Assembly (NCBI RefSeq): GCF_003076635.1 | Contig: NZ_QDKG01000001.1 | Location: 744,001-808,000 of the forward strand | Length of the DNA stretch: 64,000 nucleotides | Direction: 5' to 3' | DNA from: Sphingobacterium corticibacter | Lineage (GTDB): Bacteria; Bacteroidota; Bacteroidia; Sphingobacteriales; Sphingobacteriaceae | Shown: positions 36,715 through 45,449 of the stretch, one piece after another | Layout of the letters: each line of letters begins with the position of its first letter | How positions within the stretch are numbered: position 1 is the stretch's first letter | Notes under the pieces: model-generated | Seen by the model: the letters and a program-made list of their open reading frames with translations, nothing else | Told to the model about the DNA's origin: nothing | The model's database searches: none | Made by a program: the position numbers and the translations under genes

Positions 36715-36749
36715 GCACTAGATAATAGACCAATACGAGGATCTACCAA

Positions 36750-36911
36750 TTAAAAGTCGTCGTCGTCGAAGTCGTCATCACCACCTAGATCCAATCCTTC
36801 CAGATCCAAGTCGTCATTGAAGTCGCTGTCGTCGTCTTCAGGCCCATCAAAGCTGAGTAATTTCTCATCTTCTAGTAAACTTCTTTCCATCGTTTCCATC
36901 ACGTTTTCCAT
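36750..36911 (-). CDS. Small acidic protein with Asp-rich tail
   Basis: 53 residues from ATG 36911: MENVMETMERSLLEDEKLLS, then FDGPEDDDSDFNDDLDLEGL and DLGGDDDFDDDDF. About half of the last 33 residues are acidic. The clean ATG, the ordered repetition of acidic and Leu residues and its free-standing position argue that it is real; I recall comparable small acidic proteins in other Sphingobacteriaceae but cannot name a family. It might bind basic partners or metal ions. An acidic C-terminus is a common trait in small partner proteins of RNA polymerase or ribosomes; that is only a guess. Confidence 0.6.
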   Translation of the reverse strand: MENVMETMERSLLEDEKLLSFDGPEDDDSDFNDDLDLEGLDLGGDDDFDDDDF

Positions 36912-37079
36912 TGATTAGCTCTCTCTTTTTTTTGTAAAAATATATAAGAAAAATAAAATTCGCCACTTTTTTTTAAAAAATTACAAGCTGTTAATCAGGC
37001 AGTTATATGTTTGCTTTTGTGGTGTACTGCTTATAGAGGTTACTCACAAGAACAGGGTAGTGAGATTAGCGGAGATAAA

Positions 37080-37116
37080 AGAAGGGCTTGTATTCTATTT
37101 ACAAGCCCTTTTAAAG
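37080..37116 (-). terminator. Terminator of mqnC
   Basis: AAGGGCTTGTA and TACAAGCCCTT form an 11-bp stem (about 37083-37111). On the minus strand it lies about 30 bp after the mqnC stop and is followed by TTCTTTTATC. Confidence 0.7.
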
Positions 37117-37139
37117 TTTATACGATATATTTTTTATTC

Positions 37140-38264
37140 TTAATAATCGATCACCTGTACTTCCATATGCTCTGGTATAGTACGGAAATCGTATACTTGG
37201 TTACGCAGTTGAGGTTCAAAACCCGCCTCTTTGATCGATTCTTGTATAGAAGTAGAAGTAAAGCGATGTGGTGCTCCAGCAGCAGAAACTACATTTTCTT
37301 CAATCATAATCGATCCAAAATCATTCGCACCAGCATGCAAACATAACTGTGCGGTACGCTTACCAACAGTAAGCCACGAAGCTTGTATATTTTTGATATT
37401 GGGCAGCATGATACGGCTGAGCGCGATCATGCGAATGTATTCATCACCAGTCACATTGTTGGTGATGCCACGAAGACGCTTTAACAAAGTCCCATCATCT
37501 TGGAATGGCCAAGGAATAAATGCTACAAAGCCGTAATTACCTTCGGGTTTCTCTTGTTGAACTTCGCGTACCCAAACTAAGTGTTCGAAGCGCTCTTCGA
37601 TGGTTTCTATATGGCCAAACATCATCGTCGCTGAGGTTGGCAAATTGATCTGATGCGCTGCGCGCATCACGTCCAACCATTCTTGACCACCACATTTTCC
37701 TTTGGAAATCAGTCTGCGAACGCGATCATTTAATATTTCGGCTCCAGCCCCTGGTAAAGAATCCAGTCCTGATTCTTTCAAAGAACGTAGGACATCGATG
37801 TGCGACATGTTTTCTAGTTTGGAAATATGCGCAATCTCGGGAGGACCTAAAGAGTGTAATCTTAGGTTGGGATATAGTGATTTGAGCTCTTTGAAGATGT
37901 TGTTGTAAAACGATAACCCTAGATCTGGGTGATGACCACCTTGCAATAGTAATTGGTCTCCACCAAACTTAAAGGTTTCTTCAATCTTCTGTTTGTAGGT
38001 TTCGATGTCGGTGATATAGCTGTCTTCATGACCTGGGCGACGGAAAAAGTTACAAAACTTACAGTTGGCGATACACACATTGGTGGTGTTCACATTGCGA
38101 TCGATTTGCCAGGTGACTTTGCCATGTGGTACTTGAATTTTTCTCAATTCGTTGGCTACGTAAGCTAGGTCGGCTGTCGCGGCATGATGATACAGAAAAA
38201 CTCCCTCCTCTTGCGTCAGGAAGTCGAATTGAAGGGCGCGCTCTAATAAATTATTCACTTTCAT
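37140..38264 (-). CDS. mqnC: Cyclic dehypoxanthinyl futalosine synthase (radical SAM)
   Basis: 374 residues. The radical-SAM cluster motif CX3CX2C is Cys64, Cys68 and Cys71 (NVCIANCKFCNF). GGDQLLLQGGHHPDLGL, SGLDSLPGAGAEIL and TSATMMFGHIET are specific to the MqnC branch rather than MqnE. It closes the ring of dehypoxanthine futalosine in the futalosine route to menaquinone. A plausible late enzyme of the pathway, a UbiA-type prenyltransferase, is at 43103 in the window. It is monocistronic, with a -7 box 7 bp before its ATG. Confidence 0.93.
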   Translation of the reverse strand: MKVNNLLERALQFDFLTQEEGVFLYHHAATADLAYVANELRKIQVPHGKVTWQIDRNVNTTNVCIANCKFCNFFRRPGHEDSYITDIETYKQKIEETFKFGGDQLLLQGGHHPDLGLSFYNNIFKELKSLYPNLRLHSLGPPEIAHISKLENMSHIDVLRSLKESGLDSLPGAGAEILNDRVRRLISKGKCGGQEWLDVMRAAHQINLPTSATMMFGHIETIEERFEHLVWVREVQQEKPEGNYGFVAFIPWPFQDDGTLLKRLRGITNNVTGDEYIRMIALSRIMLPNIKNIQASWLTVGKRTAQLCLHAGANDFGSIMIEENVVSAAGAPHRFTSTSIQESIKEAGFEPQLRNQVYDFRTIPEHMEVQVIDY

Positions 38265-38271
38265 CTAAGTG

Positions 38272-38279
38272 CAAATATA
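38272..38279 (-). promoter_or_regulatory. -7 box of mqnC, near-leaderless
   Basis: The minus strand reads TATATTTG (TAnnTTTG), ending only 7 bp from the ATG at 38264. It implies a leader of about 0-3 nt. The -33 is weak. Confidence 0.55.
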
Positions 38280-38471
38280 CAGGATTTTGACTATAAGTAA
38301 AGGGCAGTTGGTAATACAATATGAATTATGAGTTCTTGTTGACAAGCCAGAATTGGCACATATAAAGTGGCTTTTTTAATAGTGTATATTTTACACTATG
38401 ATTTTTATATGATGTATTTTTCCGTATCTTTAAAGACAAAAGTATTTTTAATTATTTATCTCAAAACACAT

Positions 38472-39551
38472 ATGAGCCTAAAAGATTTTAAAGGTGTATT
38501 GACAGGAGATCAGGTACAAGAACTGTTCGAGAAAGCAAAAGAACATAAATTTGCATTGCCTGCCGTTAATATTATTGGTACAAATTCATTGAATGCGGTG
38601 ATGGAAACAGCGAAAGCGGTTAATTCACCAGTTATTATTCAATTGTCTAACGGTGGTGCACAGTTCTATGCTGGTAAAACTGCTAACAACGATAATCTTA
38701 AAGCGTGCGTTTTAGGCGCTGTATCCGCAGCACAACATGTACACTTACTGGCTGAGCACTATGGCGTAGCGGTAATCTTACACACAGATCACGCGGCTAA
38801 AAAATTATTGCCTTGGATTGATGGGTTGTTAGACGCTGGTGAAAAATTCTATGCACAACACGGCAAACCTTTATTTTCATCTCATATGTTGGATCTTTCG
38901 GAAGAGCCTTTGGAAGAAAATATTGAAATATCTGCTAAGTATTTAGCACGCATGAAACCACTAGGCATGACGATCGAGATCGAGCTTGGTGTAACAGGTG
39001 GTGAAGAAGATGGTGTAGATAATACAGACGTAGATAGCTCTAAATTGTATACGCAACCAGAAGAGGTAGCTTATGCTTACGAAGAGTTATCTAAAATTTC
39101 AGATAAATTTACAGTTGCAGCTGCTTTTGGTAATGTGCACGGGGTATACAAACCAGGTAATGTAAAATTGCAACCAGTTATTTTGAACAACTCTCAAGAA
39201 TTTATTCGTGAGAAGTTTAAATTGGATGCTCAAAAACCAGTAAACTTTGTATTCCACGGTGGTTCTGGATCTTCTCCAGAAGAAATTACAGAAGCACTTT
39301 CTTACGGAGCAATTAAGATGAACATCGATACAGATATGCAGTGGGCATTCTGGGATGGCGTTCGTCAGTACGACGCAAAGAACCATGATTATTTGCAAGC
39401 ACAAATCGGAAATCCAGAAGGAACAGATTCACCAAATAAGAAATACTACGATCCACGTGTATGGTTGCGCAAAGGTGAAGAAGCTTTTGTAGCTCGTTTG
39501 AAGCAAGCTTTTGAAGAATTAAACGCGGTTAATTCTAACGATAAATTGTAG
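38472..39551 (+). CDS. fbaA: Fructose-bisphosphate aldolase, class II
   Basis: 359 residues from ATG 38472 (MSLKDFKGVLTGDQVQELFE); the frame runs 35 codons further up into a hydrophobic artefact. The Zn-binding and catalytic HTDHAAKK motif places Asp106 and His107, TIEIELGVTGGEEDGVDN follows, and VFHGGSGSSPEEI and the phosphate loop IKMNIDTDMQWA complete the class IIA pattern. It cleaves fructose-1,6-bisphosphate to triose phosphates. A strong terminator follows. Confidence 0.96.
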   Translation: MSLKDFKGVLTGDQVQELFEKAKEHKFALPAVNIIGTNSLNAVMETAKAVNSPVIIQLSNGGAQFYAGKTANNDNLKACVLGAVSAAQHVHLLAEHYGVAVILHTDHAAKKLLPWIDGLLDAGEKFYAQHGKPLFSSHMLDLSEEPLEENIEISAKYLARMKPLGMTIEIELGVTGGEEDGVDNTDVDSSKLYTQPEEVAYAYEELSKISDKFTVAAAFGNVHGVYKPGNVKLQPVILNNSQEFIREKFKLDAQKPVNFVFHGGSGSSPEEITEALSYGAIKMNIDTDMQWAFWDGVRQYDAKNHDYLQAQIGNPEGTDSPNKKYYDPRVWLRKGEEAFVARLKQAFEELNAVNSNDKL

Positions 39552-39584
39552 TCATTATGTTATTACGCTCTGTTTCAATAGAGC

Positions 39585-39618
39585 AGAAAAGGGAGACTTA
39601 AAAAGTCTCCCTTTTTCT
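39585..39618 (+). terminator. Intrinsic terminator of fbaA
   Basis: AAAGGGAGACTT pairs with AAGTCTCCCTTT across a 3-nt A loop, followed by TTCTTTTT. Confidence 0.85.
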
Positions 39619-39722
39619 TTTTATGAAAATTTTTAAAACTTTATGTGTTTAATAAACAATTTTGGACGAATTGTTGTTTACACCTACAAGACAACATAAT
39701 TAAATCAAAAAAATAAGACCTT

Positions 39723-40040
39723 ATGAGATCAAAATTTTATTTTTCGATGATTGCCATCTTCTGCGCTATCACTTTTGTACAACCTGTATTGGCAAACGAT
39801 GAGCCAGCTGCTAAAGAAGTAACGGCAGATCCTGCCACAGAAGCTCGTATTTCTGAAATTGAAGCTCGCGTAAACGAGATCAAAGCAATGGATCGCAGCA
39901 ACATGACCAAAGCAGAACGCAAGGCCATGAAAAAAGAGTTGAAAGAATTGAAAAAAGAATCAAAAGCATTGGGTGGTGGTGTGTACTTATCAGTAGGTGC
40001 TATTATCATCATTATCTTGTTGTTGATTTTAATTTTGTAA
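39723..40040 (+). CDS. Small exported coiled-coil protein with C-terminal membrane anchor
   Basis: 105 residues. A signal peptide (MRSKFYFSMIAIFCAITFVQ, cleavage after VLA) is followed by a charged coiled coil (EARISEIEARVNEIKAMDRS, KAERKAMKKELKELKKESKA). The C-terminus is GGGVYLSVGAIIIIILLLIL, a membrane anchor of a pattern I recall on several small Bacteroidota proteins. It is probably in the inner membrane with a periplasmic coil. Function is unknown. It ends at a bidirectional terminator shared with the convergent ABC permease. Confidence 0.75.
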   Translation: MRSKFYFSMIAIFCAITFVQPVLANDEPAAKEVTADPATEARISEIEARVNEIKAMDRSNMTKAERKAMKKELKELKKESKALGGGVYLSVGAIIIIILLLILIL

Positions 40041-40067
40041 TCAACGATTCTTTACTTTCAGGTAAGA

Positions 40068-40105
40068 AAACGGCCTAATCATTTCAACATGTTTAGGCCG
40101 TTTCT
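40068..40105. terminator. Bidirectional terminator
   Basis: AAACGGCCTAA (about 40069-40079) and TTTAGGCCGTTT (40093-40104) form an 11-bp stem with A/T flanks. It lies between the coiled-coil gene and the convergent ABC permease. Confidence 0.75.
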
Positions 40106-40123
40106 AGTATTTAATATCTTCGA

Positions 40124-41437
40124 TTAGCGCTTATAATTGAACCACTTGATTAATTCTTTAAAAGTGACTTTCTTACCGTACATCAAGATTCCGACGCGAT
40201 AGATACGCGCTGCCACCCAAGTGGTGAATATAAATCCTAACACTAATAATGCGAAAGAAGTAACGATTTGCCAAAGTGGAACATCAAATGGTATTCTTAC
40301 AAGCATCGCGATAGGAGACGTTAATGGAATAAAGCTAAGCCAAGTCGCAATCGAACCATGCGGATCATTGACAATTACACCAAACGATAAGGCATATGCT
40401 AATAATAAAGGCATGGTAATCGGCATCATAAATTGATTTGTTTCCGTCTCATTGTCTACCGCAGATCCAACAGCAGCAAACAACGCACTGTATAATAAAT
40501 AACCGGCTAAGAAGAACAGAAAGAAGCAGATCAGAAGTTCGGGAAAGTCAATCGATCCCAAAGCGACGTCTAGATCGAAACCGCCTGCAGTTTCTGGCAT
40601 ATCTGTCTGCGGCATACCTGGCGTAGTTTGTACTGATGCCGCCATTTCCTTCGAATTATCCATAAATAGAGAGGCCGCAGAGAGTAGGCCTGCACTCAAG
40701 ATTACCCACAATAGAAATTGCGTCAAACCCACCAATCCGATTCCTACAATCTTGCCCATCATGAGTTGAAAAGGTTTGACCGAGGAGATGATGACTTCGA
40801 CAATTCTGCTTGACTTCTCTTCGATAATGCCGCGCATGACCTGCGTGCCGTATAAGAACAGGGAAAGATACACCAAAAATGCTAATGCAATAGATATTCC
40901 CATTGCCACGCGCGTGTCGCTATCTTTGGTATCTCCCGTCTCTGTCAACTCCTTCGATGTAATGCGAATATTGGAATCCAAATCGCGAATGATCGAAGGA
41001 TCTACACCTAATTCCGAATATTGATGCGCTTGCAAAATACTTGTCAAGTTGCTTTTTACTTCATTTTGCGTGGACATATTTGGCTTGCCAGAAGATAGCA
41101 ATTCAATACGCTTGCTGCTGTAGAAATCAGCGGGGATGATCAATATATTGATATTGTCTTTTTTACCCTTAATCTCGGAGATCTGCTCCTGCAATTCTAC
41201 GTTAGATTTGCTGTACGTGATATTGCGATTATTTTCGAGCTGCTCACTAATGCCACCTTGCTGATCCAGTACAAAGACGGTAGCATGCGTATCTTCAAAG
41301 CTTTTCTTGGTGAGATAAAAGATTCCCGCATAAAGTGCGATAAAGAATACCGGTACCAAAAAGGTAACCAACAAGAATGATTTTTTGCGCACCCGAGATA
41401 GGTATTCGCGTTGTATGATAAGTGATATTTTGTTCAT
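40124..41437 (-). CDS. ABC-2 type transporter permease (NatB-like)
   Basis: 437 residues. The first span is KKSFLLVTFLVPVFFIALYA, followed by a large extracytoplasmic domain (about 45-175), then five spans including FLVYLSLFLYGTQVMRGI and MPLLLAYALSFGVIV. GIIEEKSSRIVEVIISSVKP is the usual ABC-2 coupling-helix region. It is paired with the ATPase 9 bp upstream. The family (NatB/YhaP-like) exports ions, lipids or drugs; the cargo is unknown. Confidence 0.9.
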   Translation of the reverse strand: MNKISLIIQREYLSRVRKKSFLLVTFLVPVFFIALYAGIFYLTKKSFEDTHATVFVLDQQGGISEQLENNRNITYSKSNVELQEQISEIKGKKDNINILIIPADFYSSKRIELLSSGKPNMSTQNEVKSNLTSILQAHQYSELGVDPSIIRDLDSNIRITSKELTETGDTKDSDTRVAMGISIALAFLVYLSLFLYGTQVMRGIIEEKSSRIVEVIISSVKPFQLMMGKIVGIGLVGLTQFLLWVILSAGLLSAASLFMDNSKEMAASVQTTPGMPQTDMPETAGGFDLDVALGSIDFPELLICFFLFFLAGYLLYSALFAAVGSAVDNETETNQFMMPITMPLLLAYALSFGVIVNDPHGSIATWLSFIPLTSPIAMLVRIPFDVPLWQIVTSFALLVLGFIFTTWVAARIYRVGILMYGKKVTFKELIKWFNYKR

Positions 41438-41446
41438 GGCGGATGC

Positions 41447-42367
41447 TTAAAACTTTTTAATGTTAGTGACCTGCTCGATAAATATATCGTTCATAGAAGG
41501 CACTATTTCCAAAATCTGGTTGATGTTGATTTGTGGAATCAGGAATGATAATACGTCATTAAGATTATAAGAAGGGGAGATCTGTATTTTGGCCGTATGT
41601 TCGCCATCGTCTTCCGTCTGATCTAGTATATGGTACAGCTCGCTATTACTTTGTAATAATTCCGCCGAATCTTTGGCAGTATAGCTCAGTTTGTAGGTTT
41701 GGTTTTTGTGGCTGGCTTTTATTTCTTTCACCGCGCCGTCCAAGATCTTTTTCGATTTATTAATCAAAGCAATTTGATCACATAACTCTTCTACTGACTC
41801 CATGCGGTGAGTAGAATAGATGATCGTTGTACCTTTTTTATTTAGCTCTAAAATTTCATCTTGGATAATTTGCGCATTAACGGGGTCGAATCCCGAGAAG
41901 GGTTCATCCAAGATAATCAATTCTGGTTCGTGCAATACTGTCGCGACAAACTGCACTTTCTGCTGCATACCTTTACTCAGGTCTTCGACTTTCTTTTTCC
42001 ACCAGCTTTCGATTTGTAGCTTTTCGAACCAGTATTTGATTTTCTTCTTCGCTTCTTCTTTGGGCAAACCTTTGAGCTGTGCCAAATAGATCATCTGTTC
42101 GCCGATTTCCATCTTCTTGTACAATCCGCGTTCTTCGGGTAGGTATCCGATGCGGCTGATGTGTTTGGGTTGTAATGGCTCTCCCTGAAAGAAAATTTCA
42201 CCAGCATCGGGCGCTGTGATCTGATTAATGATACGAATAAGCGAAGTTTTTCCGGCGCCGTTAGGTCCTAATAGGCCAAATATTTGCCCTTCGGGCACTA
42301 AAAGAGAAACATCGTCCAACGCGCGGTGGTTGGCGTATTGTTTCACAATGTTGCGAATGTCTAACAT
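41447..42367 (-). CDS. ABC transporter ATP-binding protein (NatA-like)
   Basis: 306 residues. Walker A is GLLGPNGAGKTSLIRII, the signature is DLSKGMQQKVQFVA, and Walker B with D-loop is LIILDEPFSGFDPVN. A C-terminal regulatory segment of about 90 residues follows the ABC core. It is the first gene of a two-gene operon with the ABC-2 permease and divergent from engB. A -7 box was not found on the minus strand. Confidence 0.93.
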   Translation of the reverse strand: MLDIRNIVKQYANHRALDDVSLLVPEGQIFGLLGPNGAGKTSLIRIINQITAPDAGEIFFQGEPLQPKHISRIGYLPEERGLYKKMEIGEQMIYLAQLKGLPKEEAKKKIKYWFEKLQIESWWKKKVEDLSKGMQQKVQFVATVLHEPELIILDEPFSGFDPVNAQIIQDEILELNKKGTTIIYSTHRMESVEELCDQIALINKSKKILDGAVKEIKASHKNQTYKLSYTAKDSAELLQSNSELYHILDQTEDDGEHTAKIQISPSYNLNDVLSFLIPQININQILEIVPSMNDIFIEQVTNIKKF

Positions 42368-42480
42368 GGATAAGATTGGTTTTTTCGAGGCTTAAATTAC
42401 TGAAATATCTCGACCTAAGCGATATTTTTGGTGAGATAAGCCGTTTTAGGCGGTATTCTCCCGTTTTCATGGATAAATGC

Positions 42481-42488
42481 TACCTTTG
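42481..42488 (+). promoter_or_regulatory. -7 box of engB, leaderless
   Basis: TACCTTTG (TAnnTTTG) ends 3 bp before ATG 42492, so the transcript would start at or just next to the start codon. Because the box lies inside the alternative upstream start at 42477, it also supports the 42492 start. Confidence 0.6.
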
Positions 42489-42491
42489 CAT

Positions 42492-43106
42492 ATGTTGATC
42501 AAAACGGCAGAGTTCATCTGCAGCAATACACAAATTGATAAATTACCCGAGCCTAATAAGCCAGAATATGCTTTCATTGGCCGATCCAATGTGGGTAAAT
42601 CCTCGCTCATCAATGCGATTACGGGAAGAAAATATCTGGCCAAAACGTCTCAGAAACCAGGTAAAACGCAGTTGATTAATCATTTTTTGATTAATGATAA
42701 TTGGTACTTGGTCGATCTTCCGGGTTATGGCTTTGCACAAACTTCGAAAAAGAATCGTTCCGACTGGGAGAAATTCATCCGTGCTTATCTGACGCGTCGT
42801 GAAACGTTGCAATGTGTATTTGTATTGATCGATAGCCGCCACGAACCTCAGAAAATTGATTTGGACTTTGTGTATTGGTTGGGCGAAAAAGGATTGCCTT
42901 TTATGTTGGTTTTCACCAAAGCTGATAAACATTCCGGTGTAAAATCCGACCAAAACATTGCTAAATTTCGTCGTGCTTTAAAACAATGGTTTGAAGAAGT
43001 TCCGGCTCACTTCCTAACGTCTTCAGAAACGAAAATCGGCTGTGATGAGTTGTTGAATACCATTGGTGATATTAATGAAAACTTCGTATTGCCTCCGAAA
43101 ATATGA
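42492..43106 (+). CDS. engB: Ribosome biogenesis GTPase EngB/YsxC
   Basis: 204 residues from ATG 42492 (MLIKTAEFICSNTQIDKLPE). G1 is GRSNVGKSSLINAITG, G2/G3 region is KPGKTQLINHFL and VDLPGYGFA, G4 is FTKADK, and G5 includes LTSSET. It is an essential circular-permutation-free GTPase that helps assemble the large ribosomal subunit. Its last 4 bp overlap the start of the prenyltransferase gene (ATGA), so the pair is translationally coupled. Confidence 0.93.
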   Translation: MLIKTAEFICSNTQIDKLPEPNKPEYAFIGRSNVGKSSLINAITGRKYLAKTSQKPGKTQLINHFLINDNWYLVDLPGYGFAQTSKKNRSDWEKFIRAYLTRRETLQCVFVLIDSRHEPQKIDLDFVYWLGEKGLPFMLVFTKADKHSGVKSDQNIAKFRRALKQWFEEVPAHFLTSSETKIGCDELLNTIGDINENFVLPPKI

Positions 43107-43957
43107 AGAAGTACATGTCCTTAGTGCTTTTCGCACATAGTATTTTCGCACTGCCCTTCGCGATTATTGGTTTTTTCTTAGCGGTCTCGATGGGCTTGTT
43201 TCACTTCGATTGGCTCTTATTTGGGCTGATGTTAGTTTGTATGGTGACGGCTCGCAACTCGGCGATGGCTTTCAATCGCTATTTGGATCGCGATATCGAC
43301 GCATTGAATGCGCGTACCGCGGTGCGTGACATTCCCGCAGGGCGAGTTGCCCCGCGCGAAGCGCTTATTTTTACAATCGTAAATTGTGTGATATTCATTG
43401 TCGCCACCTATTTCATTAATCCACTATGTTTGTTTTTAGCGCCGATTGCTTTGTTCGTGGTGTTGTTCTATTCTTACATGAAGCGCATATCGCCGTTGTG
43501 CCATTTGGTATTGGGTTTAGGTTTGGGATTAGCGCCTGTCGGCGCCTATTTAGCGGTAGCTGGACAGTTTCATATCGTTCCAATTTTTTTCGGTCTTTCG
43601 GTCTTAACTTGGGTGAGCGGGTTTGATATTATTTACGCTTTACAAGACGAATCCTTCGATCGGGAGCATGGACTGCATTCTATTCCCGCGCGTTTTGGCG
43701 CAGCCAAAGCCTTGCAGATTTCGACTTTGCTACACGTATTGTCATTTATGTTTGTTTTATTGCCTTTGTTTTATATTCCAGTTAGCTGGCCCTATTATGT
43801 TGGATTGGTTTGCTACGGCGGACTGCTGATCTATCAGCACCGTATTGTGAGCCCGACCGATTTAAGTAAAGTAGATCGCGCTTTTATGACCACGAACGGC
43901 ATTGCTTCGGTGGTATTTATGTTCTGTTTTCTGTTGAATTTATGGGTATTAGGATAA
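43103..43957 (+). CDS. mqnP: UbiA-family polyprenyltransferase (probable menaquinone-pathway MqnP type)
   Basis: 284 residues with about eight to nine membrane spans. The first Asp-rich motif is NRYLDRDIDALNARTAVRDI (NxxxDxxxD) and the second is DIIYALQDESFDREHGLHSI (DxxxD). It attaches a polyprenyl chain to an aromatic acid at the membrane. Because the futalosine enzyme MqnC is also in the window and no Ubi or Men genes are seen, a role in that menaquinone route (MqnP) is the best guess; UbiA (4-hydroxybenzoate) is the alternative. It overlaps engB by 4 bp. Confidence 0.8.
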   Translation: MKKYMSLVLFAHSIFALPFAIIGFFLAVSMGLFHFDWLLFGLMLVCMVTARNSAMAFNRYLDRDIDALNARTAVRDIPAGRVAPREALIFTIVNCVIFIVATYFINPLCLFLAPIALFVVLFYSYMKRISPLCHLVLGLGLGLAPVGAYLAVAGQFHIVPIFFGLSVLTWVSGFDIIYALQDESFDREHGLHSIPARFGAAKALQISTLLHVLSFMFVLLPLFYIPVSWPYYVGLVCYGGLLIYQHRIVSPTDLSKVDRAFMTTNGIASVVFMFCFLLNLWVLG

Positions 43958-43974
43958 GTATTTGCTAGCTATAT

Positions 43975-44017
43975 AAAACAGACAGGGCAATCCATTTCGG
44001 ATTGCCCTGTCTGTTTT
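43975..44017. terminator. Long bidirectional terminator
   Basis: AAAACAGACAGGGCAATCC (43975-43993) and GGATTGCCCTGTCTGTTTT (43999-44017) form a perfect 19-bp stem. It overlaps the stop codon of the efflux outer-membrane factor and closes both convergent operons. Confidence 0.9.
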
Positions 44018-45449
44018 ATTGCCAACCGCCACCTAGCGATCGGTAGAGATCCACCAAAGCGTTGTACTGTGATTTCTGCGATTCGATTAGTTCAAATTTT
44101 GATTCGAGCACATCCCGTTGTGTGGTCAGCACTTCCATATAATCGGCATGTGCTGCGCTAAATAGATCATTGGCAATCTGTATCGACTCATTGAGTACAT
44201 TGACTTGCCGGTTCTTGTAGCGCGTTCCTTCTACGGCATTGTGGTATTTAGAAAGCTGATTCGCCACTTCTACGTAAGCATTTAATACCGTCTGTTCATA
44301 CTCAAATACCGACTGAATTTGCTTGGAATTGGCCGTTAGGTAATCTGCCTGAATGGCTTTTTTATTCACCAACGGTGCCATCAAATCTCCAGCGAGCGAA
44401 TAGACCAGCGATTGTGGCGTTTTCAATAGATAAGCAGGATTAAATGCCTGATAGCCGATCGAGGCCGAAATACCCAAGGAAGGATAGAAACGTGCTTTGG
44501 CCACTTTTACATCCAGATCCGCGGCTGCCATGCTGAGTTCTGCTTGGCGCACATCAGGGCGATTTTCCAGCAATTGTGCTGGCAGCCCAGCGTCCAGAGC
44601 GGCTAACGTGTTTTCATCAAACTCGGCAGTGGTGCGCTCAATGTGCTGCGGAAAACGACCAGCTAGATAGTTCAGTTTGTTTTCCGTTTCTACGATGTGC
44701 TGATCTATTTCAAACTGCAGGCTTTGTGTTTTAAGCAATTCAGCCTCAAACTTTTTGACCGCCAATTCTGTGACGCGAGTTGCCAGTTTTTGCACTTTGG
44801 CAGTCGTCAAGGCATTCTCTTGCAAAGCGATATTTTGTTGCAAGATGATGCGTTGCTGATCGAGCGCCAATAACTCATAATAGCTGTTGGCAATCTCCGC
44901 GACCAGATTAGTCACCATAAAATTCTTGCCTTCTACCGAAGATAAGAAACGTAGCTGCGCCGCCTTCGTGGCATTGTGCAACTTATGCCATATATCGATT
45001 TCCCAATTGGCAAACAATGCGGCACCAAAGTCGGGCATTGGTTCTGGATTTTCTTTTCCGTGGCGAATCTCCACTTCTCTTTCCAATGCACCCAATGGCG
45101 TATTTTCACTGCGTTTTTCGACGCCAGCGCCACCGCGCACACCGACAAAGGGTAAGTATTCCCCTTTGCGTGCCAACACCTCATTGCTCGAGATGGCGAT
45201 CTCTTGCAGCATCACATTCAATTCCTGATTGTGTAATAATGCGGTATCTATCAGTTGCACCAAATGCGGATCGTTGAAGTATTTGTTCCAATGTAGATCG
45301 GCTATGTTCCGCGTAGAATCTGCCTGTGCGTAGGCTTGCGGCAAAGCTGCAGTAGATGCTTGCTTTTCGATGATCTTTGGCGTGCCGCAGCTGCTTGCTA
45401 AAGCGGATGCTACGAGCAGGGTGCTATATAATAAAGTTGTTCTTTTCAT
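44016..45449 (-). CDS. Outer-membrane factor lipoprotein of RND efflux (NodT/OprM type)
   Basis: 477 residues. A lipoprotein signal ends in SALASSC (Cys21). The rest is the duplicated helical-coil/beta-strand pattern of TolC-like proteins (NIADLHWNKYFNDPHLVQLI; LLENRPDVRQAELSMAAADL; VAKARFYPSLGISASIGY). It forms the outer-membrane channel of the tripartite pump encoded just upstream. Its ATG shares 1 bp with the stop of the pump gene, so translation is coupled. Confidence 0.93.
   Translation of the reverse strand: MKRTTLLYSTLLVASALASSCGTPKIIEKQASTAALPQAYAQADSTRNIADLHWNKYFNDPHLVQLIDTALLHNQELNVMLQEIAISSNEVLARKGEYLPFVGVRGGAGVEKRSENTPLGALEREVEIRHGKENPEPMPDFGAALFANWEIDIWHKLHNATKAAQLRFLSSVEGKNFMVTNLVAEIANSYYELLALDQQRIILQQNIALQENALTTAKVQKLATRVTELAVKKFEAELLKTQSLQFEIDQHIVETENKLNYLAGRFPQHIERTTAEFDENTLAALDAGLPAQLLENRPDVRQAELSMAAADLDVKVAKARFYPSLGISASIGYQAFNPAYLLKTPQSLVYSLAGDLMAPLVNKKAIQADYLTANSKQIQSVFEYEQTVLNAYVEVANQLSKYHNAVEGTRYKNRQVNVLNESIQIANDLFSAAHADYMEVLTTQRDVLESKFELIESQKSQYNALVDLYRSLGGGWQ

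Noticed and set aside
37011-37139. Plus-strand frame overlapping the mqnC end
   Set aside because: It contains the mqnC terminator hairpin and then runs antisense through mqnC; a shadow frame.
38367-38471. 35-codon hydrophobic extension of aldolase
   Set aside because: Class II aldolases are cytoplasmic and start at a sequence like MSLKDFKGVL; the extension is the AT-rich promoter region.
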